A DNA stretch of 60,182 bases from Pseudomonas izuensis. Lineage in GTDB: Bacteria > Pseudomonadota > Gammaproteobacteria > Pseudomonadales > Pseudomonadaceae. The number at the start of each line of letters is the position of its first letter. The stretch's first letter is position 1. This document shows positions 44,831 to 54,400 of this stretch, piece after piece. The stretch is from contig NZ_WTFT01000010.1 in NCBI RefSeq assembly GCF_009861505.1, positions 1 to 60,182 on the forward strand, in the 5' to 3' direction. The notes under the pieces were generated by a model, which was not told where the DNA came from, searched no databases, and worked only from the letters and a program-made list of their open reading frames with translations. The position numbers and the translations under genes were made by a program.

Positions 44831-46540
44831 TTAGAAGCGCGTGTTGATTTCCAGCTGCAAGACGTCGATATCGAACGGCGCGCCGTACACCGCTTCTGAG
44901 CTCAACCAGCGTCCGGTGGCGTAGACATTCTTGGCCAGGCCGTAGTTGCCGCCCAGGAAGTAGCCCTTGGCATTGGTGCCGCCCAGGTGGAAGGAGGAAT
45001 CGTTGAAGCCGTCAGGCAAGGCATCCGGCTGGATGTACTTGTAGCCGGCGAAGAGGTTCCAGTCGCCCTGCTTCCTGAGGTCCAGGGCGTTGCCAAGGGT
45101 GAACTGGACCATCCAGGCATTGGCGCCGCTCTCGATGTTGCCGTCGCTGTCGAGGTTGTTGACGATCTGCCCGGCCGAACGCTTGCGCATGTCGCCTTCG
45201 TCGTAGCCCAGGTTGTGCACATAGTTGGCCTGGCTGCGCAGTTTGAAGTCCTGCGGCAGATCGCTGTCGAGCACGAAATTCACGTCCAGCAGGTTGAACT
45301 CCGAGGCCAGGCCGACGAATTGCGGCTGCGGTGTGGTGGCTGGGTTGAGCGGGTTCGGCGTGATGTCGCGCAGCAGGAACACGGTGTTGCCCTTTTGCAT
45401 GAACGCTGCGCGTGTGCCATCGCTGTCGCAACCCGGTGCGCCGGCCCAGGGCTCGCAAGGGCTGGAGCGTTGGCCCTCGATATCGTCAAAACGGTAGTAG
45501 GCCAACGCGCCCTTGAGACGGTTGCCGGAATTGATCGCCCAGTTGGCGCCGATCTGCGCGCCATACAGCCATTTGTTATCGCTCTCTTCCTTGTCGAAGC
45601 CGTTGCTGGAGGTGGTGTCGTTGGTGTACTCGATCGGGAATGCACCGACGGTGCCGAACACGCCCCAGTCACGGTTGAACTTGTGATCGAAAATCGCCGC
45701 GATACCGTCGAAGTTCAGCTCGTTGGAATAGAGCATGTCGGTGGAGAAGAATGGGTTAGTGAAGCGGCCTCCCGTCAGGGTCAAGTCGTTCGTTGCTTTC
45801 CAGGTCAAGTAACCCTGATCGAGCCAGATGTCTTTCTTGCCGAAGCCACCACCGAGGGTCTGGGTAGTCGACACTGGGCTATTGTCCGAACCGGTGCCGA
45901 TGCGAATGCCGGCGGTCCAGTCCGGCGCGATCACCGCTTTCATGCCCAGGCGCGCCCGCAGGCGCAGCAGGTTGTCGCGGTCTTCGCGGGTGTTGAGCAG
46001 TGGCGGCAAGCTGGTGCTGCTGTTGGGGTTCACGTCGAACGGGCCGTTGTTGTTGAGCTTGGCGAAGTCGACAATCTGATTGCTGTTGGTGTCCGAGTAA
46101 TAGCGCGACTCGTCCCGCAGGCGAATGTCGCCGTCGAAGCTGATACGCGATACCCAGTCGGGAAACGTGTTGGGCTGGGCCCAGTTTTCCTGTTTGGCGG
46201 TGGCCATGACTTCGGCCTTGACCTGATCGCGGATCTGGTCGCGCACGGCGGCGGGCACATATTGCACCCGCACATCGCCTGGCGCCGCGGCCGGGCCGCT
46301 GGCGACAACGGCAGGCGTAGTCGCGGCGGTCGCGGTCTTGCGGGCCTGATCCGCTTCACTCTGGGCCTGGGCAATCAACTTGTCGGCCTTGTCCTGTTTC
46401 AACACGCCTTGCTCCACCAGCAAGCGGATCAGATTGATCGTGGCGTTCTCCGAGGGCGCAGGCGCCGCTGCGGCCTGACCGACCAGGGTCGCAACGACCA
46501 TGCCGACCGCCAGGGACAATCGATTCACATTGGAAATCAT
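44831..46540 (-). CDS. Putative outer-membrane porin
   Basis: A protein of about 569 residues: signal peptide (LAVGMVVATLVGQAAAAP), a short periplasmic helical region (INLIRLLVEQGVLKQDKADKL), an Ala-rich linker, then a beta-barrel from about residue 125 (RISFDGDIRLRDESRYY) to the C-terminal LQLEINTRF ending in Phe. The N-terminal helix resembles the trimerisation segment of the putative-porin family. A cysteine pair lies in a loop (SPCEPWAGAPGCDSDG). ATG 46540 sits 10 nt after AAGGAG; a GTG two codons earlier is too close. PA0696 by position. Confidence 0.88.
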   Translation of the reverse strand: MISNVNRLSLAVGMVVATLVGQAAAAPAPSENATINLIRLLVEQGVLKQDKADKLIAQAQSEADQARKTATAATTPAVVASGPAAAPGDVRVQYVPAAVRDQIRDQVKAEVMATAKQENWAQPNTFPDWVSRISFDGDIRLRDESRYYSDTNSNQIVDFAKLNNNGPFDVNPNSSTSLPPLLNTREDRDNLLRLRARLGMKAVIAPDWTAGIRIGTGSDNSPVSTTQTLGGGFGKKDIWLDQGYLTWKATNDLTLTGGRFTNPFFSTDMLYSNELNFDGIAAIFDHKFNRDWGVFGTVGAFPIEYTNDTTSSNGFDKEESDNKWLYGAQIGANWAINSGNRLKGALAYYRFDDIEGQRSSPCEPWAGAPGCDSDGTRAAFMQKGNTVFLLRDITPNPLNPATTPQPQFVGLASEFNLLDVNFVLDSDLPQDFKLRSQANYVHNLGYDEGDMRKRSAGQIVNNLDSDGNIESGANAWMVQFTLGNALDLRKQGDWNLFAGYKYIQPDALPDGFNDSSFHLGGTNAKGYFLGGNYGLAKNVYATGRWLSSEAVYGAPFDIDVLQLEINTRF

Positions 46541-46578
46541 TTGCACACAACTCCTTTTGGCAAAGCTGGAAATTTTGA

Positions 46579-47283
46579 TTAGCCCGGACGCCGTCCTTGC
46601 AAGGACAGGCGCACAGGCAAAGTGATCGAGGCCGGTGGCCGTTCGCTTAACGCAGGCGCGTTGCGCAGTGCCGCGAGCACCTGGGTGTCAATCCCGGGGT
46701 TGCCGCTGGACTTGATCAGCTCGACCCGGGTGATTTCGCCGACGCTGCTCAGCCAGACATCGGCCTGAAGGGAAAAGGCCAGGTTGCGCAGGTCCGGGTT
46801 CTCGCGCAGCAAGCGCTGGAAGGTGAACGCCAGGAACTGGCTGTAGGTGCCGTTGCCCAAGCGTCCGCCGCCGGCGCCGGCCATGCCGCCGCCCTTGCCC
46901 GCGCCGATATTGAAAGCGTCGTTGCCGGCCTGTGCGTCACCGTCCATTTGCATCGGATTGGCCAGGTCATCCGCCGGGGACGGCGGTGCTTCTTCCTCGG
47001 GTTTCACCTCTTCAGGCTCCGGCGTCGGCTCGGGCTCGACCATTTTTTCTTCCACGGGGGTTGGCGGCTCCGGTGGTTTTTCCGGCGGTGGCGGCGGCGG
47101 TGGCGGCAACGGGATGATGGTCGGCACTTTCGGTGCTTCACGGCGCACACCGCTCATGTCGTTGGCCCACTGCCAGAGCAACCACGCGGCCACGCCGGCG
47201 ATCAGCAAACCGGCGCCCCACTGCACGAACCGCAGGGGCGACTGCTTGACCGGAGACGGAGGAATCGGAAGTTGAGCAGTCAT
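46579..47283 (-). CDS. TonB-like energy transducer
   Basis: A 234-residue TonB protein: one N-terminal helix (VQWGAGLLIAGVAAWLLWQWA), a Pro/Glu-rich spacer (residues about 50-105, starting IIPLPPPPPPPPEKPPEPP), a glycine-rich stretch (GAGKGGGMAGAGGGRLGNG) and a C-terminal TonB domain (about 140-230) with FSLQADVWLSSVGEITRVEL. It lies 2 nt after exbD, so ExbB-ExbD-TonB are encoded together and should form one inner-membrane motor. PA0695 by position. Confidence 0.9.
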   Translation of the reverse strand: MTAQLPIPPSPVKQSPLRFVQWGAGLLIAGVAAWLLWQWANDMSGVRREAPKVPTIIPLPPPPPPPPEKPPEPPTPVEEKMVEPEPTPEPEEVKPEEEAPPSPADDLANPMQMDGDAQAGNDAFNIGAGKGGGMAGAGGGRLGNGTYSQFLAFTFQRLLRENPDLRNLAFSLQADVWLSSVGEITRVELIKSSGNPGIDTQVLAALRNAPALSERPPASITLPVRLSLQGRRPG

Positions 47284-47285
47284 GG

Positions 47286-47711
47286 TCAGCCCTGCGCCGG
47301 TTTGCCGGTCACCAGACCGACCTGTGACAGTTCAAGACGGCGCAGCAGGTCCAGCACCTCGATGACTTTCTGGTACTGCACCGTGGCATCGCCGCGCACG
47401 ATCACCGGGAAGTCGGGGTTGCCGGCCTTTTCAATGCGCAGGCGATCCTCCAGCTCGGTCAGGGTCACCGGGTAGGCATCGAGGAACACCTGGCCGCCGT
47501 CATTGACCGAAATCGCCTTGGTCTTGGCTTCGGACAGCGATACCGAAGCGCTGGCCTTGGGCAGGTTGATCTGGATGCCCGAGACCTGGGCGGTGGCGGT
47601 GAGGATGAACATCACCAGCACCACCATCAGCACGTCCACCAGGGGTGTGATGTTGATGCTGTCTACCGCTGCATCATCGTCATCGTCGTGGGAGGCATTT
47701 ACAGAAGCCAT
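47286..47711 (-). CDS. exbD: ExbD/TolR biopolymer transport protein
   Basis: A 141-residue ExbD-type protein with an acidic N-terminus (SHDDDDDAAVDS), the single helix INITPLVDVLMVVLVMFIL bearing the essential aspartate in PLVDVLMV, and a periplasmic domain. GAGGAG precedes the ATG by 8 nt. It lies between the ExbB fusion (11-nt gap) and TonB. Equivalent to exbD2 (PA0694) of P. aeruginosa. Confidence 0.93.
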   Translation of the reverse strand: MASVNASHDDDDDAAVDSINITPLVDVLMVVLVMFILTATAQVSGIQINLPKASASVSLSEAKTKAISVNDGGQVFLDAYPVTLTELEDRLRIEKAGNPDFPVIVRGDATVQYQKVIEVLDLLRRLELSQVGLVTGKPAQG

Positions 47712-47722
47712 GGCAATGCTCC

Positions 47723-49522
47723 TCAGGCCGATACGGATGCGTTGGTATGGTTGCCACGGCGGTGCGCCGCTTCACTGAACTGGCTTTCGCCGTGCATCTC
47801 CGCCAGGCGAGTGATGAACTCGTCGACGAACACGCGCATGTCGGCGCTGACTTCCTTGTTGCGGGTGATCAGGCGGTTGTAGCCAAACAGCGCCGGGATC
47901 GCGACGAACAGGCCCATGGCCGTGGCCAGCAACGCGGCCGCCATGCCGGGTGCAATGGCATTGATGTTGACGTCGCCGGCCATGGCCGTGCCGAGGAACA
48001 CCACCATGATCCCCAGCACCGTGCCGAGCAGGCCGATGTAGGGCCCACCGGCGATGGCGTTGGACAAGGTCGAGAGCTTTGAACTGAGCGCCTGGTTCTC
48101 CCGGGTGCGCACACCGTCCATGGAGCAGCGGATGGCTTCAATGGTGGCTGCCGATACCGAAGAGGTGTCGGCGCCCTGCTCGCGGCGGGTACGGATTTCC
48201 TTGACCGCCACCTGATACAGGCGCCACAGCGATGAGTGCTGCAAACGCTGGGCGAGGTCCCGATCATCGGCGAACATTTCCAGGCGCGTGCCGACCTTGG
48301 CGAATTGCTCGCGGAAGGCTTCGTTGGCGGCGCTGACGCGGCTGACCATGCGGTTCTTGCGGATCATGATGAACCACGACTGGAACATCATCAGTACCAG
48401 CACCGCGATGATCACCCAGGCATCCATCGGCACCGCATTGAGCAGGAAACCGAGGCTGCCAAAGCCGTAGCCCGACTGCTCTTCATCCACCCCATAAGCC
48501 ACCAGTTTCGACTCGGCGCCCTGGGCGCTGGCGTCGGCAAGCAATTGCGCGGCGGGCCGGACGACCTTCGACAGGCGCAGTTCATCGATGGCGCCGGCAA
48601 ACGGCAGATAGGCACTGGCGGACAGGTCGGCACCGATGGCCATGACCGAGTTGAACGCAGGCATCGCCAGCGCCAGGCTCGCGGTTTCGCGACCATTGAC
48701 GTACAGCGAAACTTTGCTGCCCTCGGCGGTCAGCGCCAGGTGCTGCCACTGGCCGGGGTTCAGCGCCTGCGTCGAATTGGCGCGCTGACCGTCGATTTCC
48801 ACGAAGGGCATGCCCTGGTTCAAACCGACCAGCAAGCTTTGCTCACCCTCGCGCCTCACAAGCACAAGCTGTTCGCCATTGGCTTGCTCAAGCTTCAGCC
48901 AGGCACTGAAGGTGAAGGCACTACCGGCGTTGTGCTGCAACGATGGGCTGGCGGGTAACAACAGTGGTTGCCCACTCATTTGAAGGGCGCGACCGATCAC
49001 GCCGTCGATGCTCGCACCGGTAGCGCTTTGCGCGGTGTTGCCATAAGCCGTAGTGTCCTTGGCCGGCAGGCCATTGGCACCTTCAAAGTGATAGAGCGCG
49101 GTGTAATTCGGATCGAACGTCAGCTGACCGTTGCCGGTGGCCGGGGCCTTCTGGTTGCCGTAGTACATCCAGAGGTCCTGGCGTTGACCGCCTTCAACCT
49201 TCGGCACATCAACCCACACCAGCGCCATGCCCATCAGTGCGTCGAAGCTCTCGATCTGGTGGTTGAGCACGGTCTTGTCATCGGCGGCGACAAAGCGCAG
49301 GTCCGAACCGTCTTCCTTGACGCCATCGAAGGTGAAGTTGCCGGTGTGCAGGCGCACCAGCAGCGGTGTCCGGCCCAAAGCGTCGTTGATTGCCGCGCCC
49401 TGGGGCGTGGTGTCGACGGAGATCTGTTTGCGGTAATGCCAGTCGTCCTGCCACCAGGCATGGGCAGTGGCCGGGAGCACAAAGCCCAGGCACGTCAGAA
49501 AAGCGATCAATAAGCGCTGCAT
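47723..49522 (-). CDS. ExbB/TolQ proton channel fused to DUF2341 and LamG-like domains
   Basis: A 599-residue fusion. A signal peptide (LLIAFLTCLGFVLPATAHA) is followed by DUF2341 (residues about 25-130; WWQDDWHYRKQI, then LWMYYGN), a concanavalin/LamG fold (about 140-320; ALYHFEGANG, FTFSAWLKL, WQHLALTAEG), and an ExbB domain of three helices (about 365-385, 465-500 and 510-540; GPYIGLLGTVLGIMVVF). The lectin-like part should be periplasmic. ExbB-D-TonB motors usually lack such a domain. GGAGA precedes the ATG. Same order as exbB2 (PA0693) next to pdtB. Confidence 0.93.
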   Translation of the reverse strand: MQRLLIAFLTCLGFVLPATAHAWWQDDWHYRKQISVDTTPQGAAINDALGRTPLLVRLHTGNFTFDGVKEDGSDLRFVAADDKTVLNHQIESFDALMGMALVWVDVPKVEGGQRQDLWMYYGNQKAPATGNGQLTFDPNYTALYHFEGANGLPAKDTTAYGNTAQSATGASIDGVIGRALQMSGQPLLLPASPSLQHNAGSAFTFSAWLKLEQANGEQLVLVRREGEQSLLVGLNQGMPFVEIDGQRANSTQALNPGQWQHLALTAEGSKVSLYVNGRETASLALAMPAFNSVMAIGADLSASAYLPFAGAIDELRLSKVVRPAAQLLADASAQGAESKLVAYGVDEEQSGYGFGSLGFLLNAVPMDAWVIIAVLVLMMFQSWFIMIRKNRMVSRVSAANEAFREQFAKVGTRLEMFADDRDLAQRLQHSSLWRLYQVAVKEIRTRREQGADTSSVSAATIEAIRCSMDGVRTRENQALSSKLSTLSNAIAGGPYIGLLGTVLGIMVVFLGTAMAGDVNINAIAPGMAAALLATAMGLFVAIPALFGYNRLITRNKEVSADMRVFVDEFITRLAEMHGESQFSEAAHRRGNHTNASVSA

Positions 49523-49540
49523 GAAAAAATCTCCGTAGGT

Positions 49541-51139
49541 TCAGAAGGTCGCTTGCAGGTTGAAATGCAGGCGCGATTCCTGTTTCGAGGTGTTGGGCCC
49601 TTCGAGCAGCGGGTAGCCCCAATCCAGGCTGCCGGACAGCCATTTGCTCAAGCTTGCGCGGGTGCCCAGGCCAACACTGGCCAAGGCGTAGTCCGCGTCC
49701 TGATCGGGCAGCTCGTCGCGCAGGTATAACTGCGCGCCCTCGGCAAAGGCGTAGAAGCGCCATTCCTGGACGTAGCTGCCCAGGTACTTGGCCAGGGAAG
49801 GCGTGCGCAGTTCCTGGCTCAAGAGGTAACCGTCATCGCCGGTGCGCTCGGCGGCCAGATAGCCGCGCACCGAAGTGGCACCGCCGGCAGAGAATTGTTC
49901 GTTGGACACCAACGGCCCGGAAGCCAGTTGGAACGCGGCTTTGGACGCGCTCTGCCAGTCGCTGGCAAAGGTCCAGGTGTAACTGGTATCGCCCTTGAGC
50001 ACGGCAAAGCTTGGGCTGGCGCGATAGCGTTTGTAGTCGAAGTCTTCGTCAGAACTGCCGTAACCGAGGAAGCTGCGTGTGCCGGCCACCAGGCTTAGGC
50101 CCAGGCTCAACTGAGAACTTTCAGAGTAACGAAAGCCGTTGTAGGCGAAGGTGAACGGCGCGTACTTGAGCGGCACCTTGTCGGTGTCCCCGGCAAAGTC
50201 CAGTTGCTCGTCGAAGTCCTTGAAATCGATGCCCGCCGACAATGAGTTGGACCAGTTGCCGCTGGACGGCAGCGTGTAGATCGCCGACACCCCGTAGGAA
50301 TGACCCTTGCCCAGCACGTTGCTGCCGCCGATGGTCGCCACGTTGCTGTCGGACTGGTAGCCGGAGACCTGCACACTCCAGCGCTCATCGAGCGGCGCGG
50401 TGTAGGACCCGGACCATACCTTGGCGTTGGAGGTGTCTTGCGGCGCGGTAAAAAACGTCAGCGAAACGCTGTGCCCCAGTTGCCACAGGTTGTTGTAGCC
50501 GAGGCTGGCGACGCTGCGCAGCTTCTCGGTGTCGGCGCTGTAATCGTTGTTCAACCCGAGACTGGCCTGCCATGGATTCTGGTCTTCGACCTGCAGGTCT
50601 ACGTCCATGGTCCCCGGTCGCTGTCCCTCGCGCACCAGTGGCATTACCTGACGGCCCGGGGTCTTGTTGAGCTGCGCCAATTCGCTCTGGACCTGAGCGA
50701 AATCCGGCACCTGGCCTTCTTTCAGCGCCGGTACGTCTTCGCGGATTTCCACGGGCGAGTAGTGTTTGGCACCGACCACCCGCACCCGCCCGACCTTGGT
50801 CTCGCTGACTTGCAGATAGACAATGCCGTCCTCGACTTGCTGCTGTGGCAATTCGACGAACACCGATTGATAACCGTGCGCCTGATAGACCTTCTGCAAG
50901 GCATCGCGGGCGCCTTCGATGTCGGCAAGTGCCTTCTGCGGGCCGAGAAACGGGTAGACCGCTTCTTCGATCACCCTTGCATCAAGCACGGTATTGCCGC
51001 GCACAAAGTATTCGTTGACGTCCACCAATTTGACCGGTGCCGCTGCTTCGGCGCTCACATCCGCCCACGCCGGCTGCGTGCCGGCCGCCAGCAGCAGCCA
51101 GCCCCACAGCGCCGTCCGTGACTTGAAAAAATGCTCCAC
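49541..51139 (-). CDS. pdtB: TpsB outer-membrane transporter of the two-partner secretion system (PdtB-like)
   Basis: A protein of about 532 residues of the ShlB/FhaC/HecB family. GTG 51139 after a G-rich site gives a clean signal peptide (TALWGWLLLAAGTQPAWA). Two POTRA domains follow (about 38-115, VNEYFVRGNTVLDARVIEEA in pieces, and 116-190, VGRVRVVGAKHYSP), then a 16-strand barrel with the L6 motif GATSVRGY near residue 430 and a C-terminal Phe. An in-frame ATG at 51217 would add 26 residues with no signal character. It secretes the TpsA at 51480. The two genes are separated by a terminator, so this gene may have its own promoter. Confidence 0.92.
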   Translation of the reverse strand: MEHFFKSRTALWGWLLLAAGTQPAWADVSAEAAAPVKLVDVNEYFVRGNTVLDARVIEEAVYPFLGPQKALADIEGARDALQKVYQAHGYQSVFVELPQQQVEDGIVYLQVSETKVGRVRVVGAKHYSPVEIREDVPALKEGQVPDFAQVQSELAQLNKTPGRQVMPLVREGQRPGTMDVDLQVEDQNPWQASLGLNNDYSADTEKLRSVASLGYNNLWQLGHSVSLTFFTAPQDTSNAKVWSGSYTAPLDERWSVQVSGYQSDSNVATIGGSNVLGKGHSYGVSAIYTLPSSGNWSNSLSAGIDFKDFDEQLDFAGDTDKVPLKYAPFTFAYNGFRYSESSQLSLGLSLVAGTRSFLGYGSSDEDFDYKRYRASPSFAVLKGDTSYTWTFASDWQSASKAAFQLASGPLVSNEQFSAGGATSVRGYLAAERTGDDGYLLSQELRTPSLAKYLGSYVQEWRFYAFAEGAQLYLRDELPDQDADYALASVGLGTRASLSKWLSGSLDWGYPLLEGPNTSKQESRLHFNLQATF

Positions 51140-51310
51140 ACCACCCCCTGAATTCGAAGTACCGGCTTGCCGCCAACAGCCAGAAAACTGGCCGTGCGGC
51201 CCCCTCAAGCACGTCACATAGGCATGACCGGGCTGGCGTTGTGCTACCGAACTTTTGTCATGAAAGCTTCATTTCAAAATTCGCTGGTCCGGGCGTTCGT
51301 ACGCATCGCC

Positions 51311-51420
51311 CCTGTAGGCGCTGGCTTGCCAGCGAAAGCGGATTGTCAGTCAGGGATCGATGTCGGTTGTGCCACCGTCTTCGCTGCGGTGCGGCGATCC
51401 GACAAGCCAGCTCCTACAGG
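51311..51420. repeat. REP pair, diverged, between tpsA and tpsB
   Basis: Arms CTGTAGGCGCTGGCTTGCCA (51312-51331) and GACAAGCCAGCTCCTACAGG (51401-51420). With the adjacent terminator it fills the 340-nt gap 51140-51479. The rest of that gap (51140-51300) holds only the upstream region of tpsB, with no further gene seen. Confidence 0.78.
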
Positions 51421-51432
51421 TCCAGGCGCCCC

Positions 51433-51458
51433 AAAAAAAAGGCGACCCGAAGGCCGCC
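51433..51458 (-). terminator. Rho-independent terminator of the TpsA gene
   Basis: On the minus strand GGCGGCC (51458-51452), loop TTCG, GGTCGCC (51447-51441), then eight T residues (51440-51433). The stem has one G-T wobble. It lies 22 nt after the tpsA stop codon. Confidence 0.85.
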
Positions 51459-51479
51459 CTCAAGCCTGACGAAGCAGTC

Positions 51480-54400
51480 TTACAACGTCAGACTCCCCCG
51501 CTCTTCCTCCGTCAATTGCCCCCGCGCCCGCTCATCCAGCACACCCGCCCCCAGCACCTGCACCGGGCTATCGGGGTTGTACACCGGTGCTGGCACAAGG
51601 TTCGCGCCATCGCGATTCGGTGCCAGTTGCTCGGAGCCAAAACTCAACACTTGCACGGTAAACACCGAGGCCTGGTTCTTGCGCGACGCGGCCTGTTGCT
51701 GGCGTGACATGTCTTCGGCCGCTTGGGTGGCGGAGGTGGCGGCGGAGCTGGCCGAGGTGATCGCCCCGGTGTTCACGGCCGCCGTCACCGGAACCCCCGA
51801 CGACTTGCCCTGCACCTGGATGTTCGCCGCGTTGACCACCTTCAAGGCGATGATGTTGAGGTTGCCCGACACCCGGATCCCCGCCTCGCCGGCATCGATG
51901 GTGCCCAGCGGCGCGATCAGGTCGATGTTCCCCGGCGGCACTTCGGCGATCGGATTGAGCGTGGCGATACCGGCGCCGGTGCTCGGCACCGTTGGCGACA
52001 GGGTCACGTTGCCCCAGGGGTCGTAGACGCGCTTGGGCGGCGTGAACACCACGGTGGTTTTCGAACCCCGGCCGGCGTTGATGTCGCCTTCGGCCGACCA
52101 GCCGAGAATGCCGCCACCGAAGGTGGTCATGATCCGGCTCTGGCCCAGCAGGATGCTGCCTTGGGAATAGAGCTGGATGTTGCCCGTGCCCTGGGTGACG
52201 ATCCCCGCCGTGGACGGCGGTGCAGCGCCTTCGATGCCGAATACCTGAGTGCCGCCGGGGGTGAGCATCTGGATGTCACCACCGAACAGGGTCTTGATGC
52301 CCGCGCCTCCGTACAAGGTGATGTCGCCGTCGTAGCGGATCGGATTGCCCGCCACATCCGTGGTCGGGAACAGCGCGGCAATCGCATTGCGACCGCGCAG
52401 GTAGCTACCCTGGCGCGGGCCGGTCTCGTCGCTGTATTCCAGGCCACCGGCACGCAGTTCCGCGAAGTACACCTGACGGGCGAAGATCGCCTGTTCGCTG
52501 CCGGGCAATGCCGCGTAGAAGGCACGCGCCCGCTCGTCGTTGCCGCTGAAGCCGTAGCCCAGGGTCAGCCAGGACACCAGTTCCTCGTCGTAGGTCCGGA
52601 CCACCTTGCCCGGCTGCTCGCTCAGTGGCGTGCCGCTGACGGCCTGGTTTTTCGGGTCCAGATAATGGGCAATGAAGCGTCCGTAATCCGGGCCTTGCGC
52701 CCCTGCGCCGGCCTGCAACACCACGCTTGCCCCCGCACGTTTGTCCCCCGGCGCCACCGGCCCGATGCTGGTGATGCTCGCCCGGTTCTCCATCAGGATA
52801 TTGCGCCCGGCGTTGATTTCCAGGGTGCCGGGGCCACCGATGTCGAAGCTGCTGTAGAGAATGTCGCGACCCGCGGAAACACGCGAGACGTCGTTCGGGT
52901 TGTTGTGGATGAACAGGTTGCCGGTCGACGTAATGGTGTCCAGACTGTTGCCGATCCCTTCCTTTGGCACCTGCACCGGACTGCCCAACGTCGTACCCGA
53001 CGCGACAATATCGCGCCCCGCCACCATCCATACCGGCCCCGCGGCTTCGTACCAGACACGTTTCGAGTTGCTGAAATTGAGGGTTTCGCCACTGCGAACG
53101 CCCACCAGGTCGCCGGTCAAGGCATAGAACCGCGCAGGCGCCTGAGTACCGCTCAACCCTGAATAGCTGTCGGCGCCGAAGGCAAACAATGGGTAACGCG
53201 AATTGTTGGTGGAGGCCTGGACACCATCAATGCCACGGTTGCTCATCAGCAAGTCCACCCGATTGAAGGGCCCTGCGGAATAACCGTTGAAGGCCGGCGC
53301 AAAGGGTGTGCTGATGGACAGCGGACTGGCCCCCGACTGATTGATCGCGTAGCCGCCGGCATAAATGGAGTTGCCCGCCAGCAGCTCCAGTTGCCCCGCA
53401 TTCGACGGCGCCAGCAGCAAGGAGTAAGCAGCCCCGTTGAATTCACTGCCCCCGCCATTATAGGCAGCGGAAGGCCCGGCATAGATCGAGCCCTGAGCGG
53501 CCACCGCCCGCAGGATCGACGGTATGACGAAACGGTTATCGGTCGGTGAGGTATTACTGCCCAGGACAACCTGCTGATTGCGGGTGTCCGCCAACTGCGT
53601 GTTCGGGGTGAGATTACCCCCCGCCGAGAACAGATCGATGGCGGTGTGATCGGTCCATAACGAGAACCCGGTCAAGCCGCCTCCCGCATGCAGCACCCCA
53701 TCGGGCGTGGTGAACGCCGTGGAGTTTTGCAACTGCACCCGGCCCGGGTCCACGGTGCCACCCAACACCAGGTCGCCCCTCGTGTTGAGGCGCATGCCCG
53801 AGTCGCCGGGGATCAACACCAGGCCGCCGGTGGCGCTACTGGTGGTCGAGGTGAACGCATCGTAGCCACGGCTTTCGCGCTGGTCCTGATACCCGGAAAA
53901 CGAGCCATAACGCAGGTTGACCGCACCCATCGCAGAGGCCGTCAATTGTGCCGCACCACGCAGGTTGATCAGCGCCCCCTGCAAATCATGACGCGGTACT
54001 CCGATGCCGGATTGGCCGGCACGGGCCTCCAGGGACGGGTTGACCGTGCCACCGATGCGGATGTCCATGTCACCGCCACCGGTCAGTTGCAGGCTGCCGT
54101 CGTCGCCCACCCGGCCGGTGCTGCCTACCGCCACGATCAGACCCTGGCTTCGCGAGAACGAGTCTTTTGTAAAAGCATCCCCCAAAGGTCTGAGCAGACC
54201 ACCATCGGTCCCTGCGCGAAGGCTGATATTGCCGCCACCCAAGGTGCCGAAGCCAGTGAAGCCCACCAGGTAGGGCGCAGGATCGGCATCCGTCGACTTC
54301 AACGGCTGTGTGGCATAGCTGCCGAAGTTGATCCACCAGGCCGTGGGAATTTCGCCGTTGCCCGTACCCTGGCGCCATAACCAGTTACCCACGGCAACGC

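Noticed and set aside
44987..46582. A 531-codon plus-strand open frame opposite the porin
   Set aside because: No domain or start signal; the minus strand encodes a porin with signal peptide and terminal Phe.
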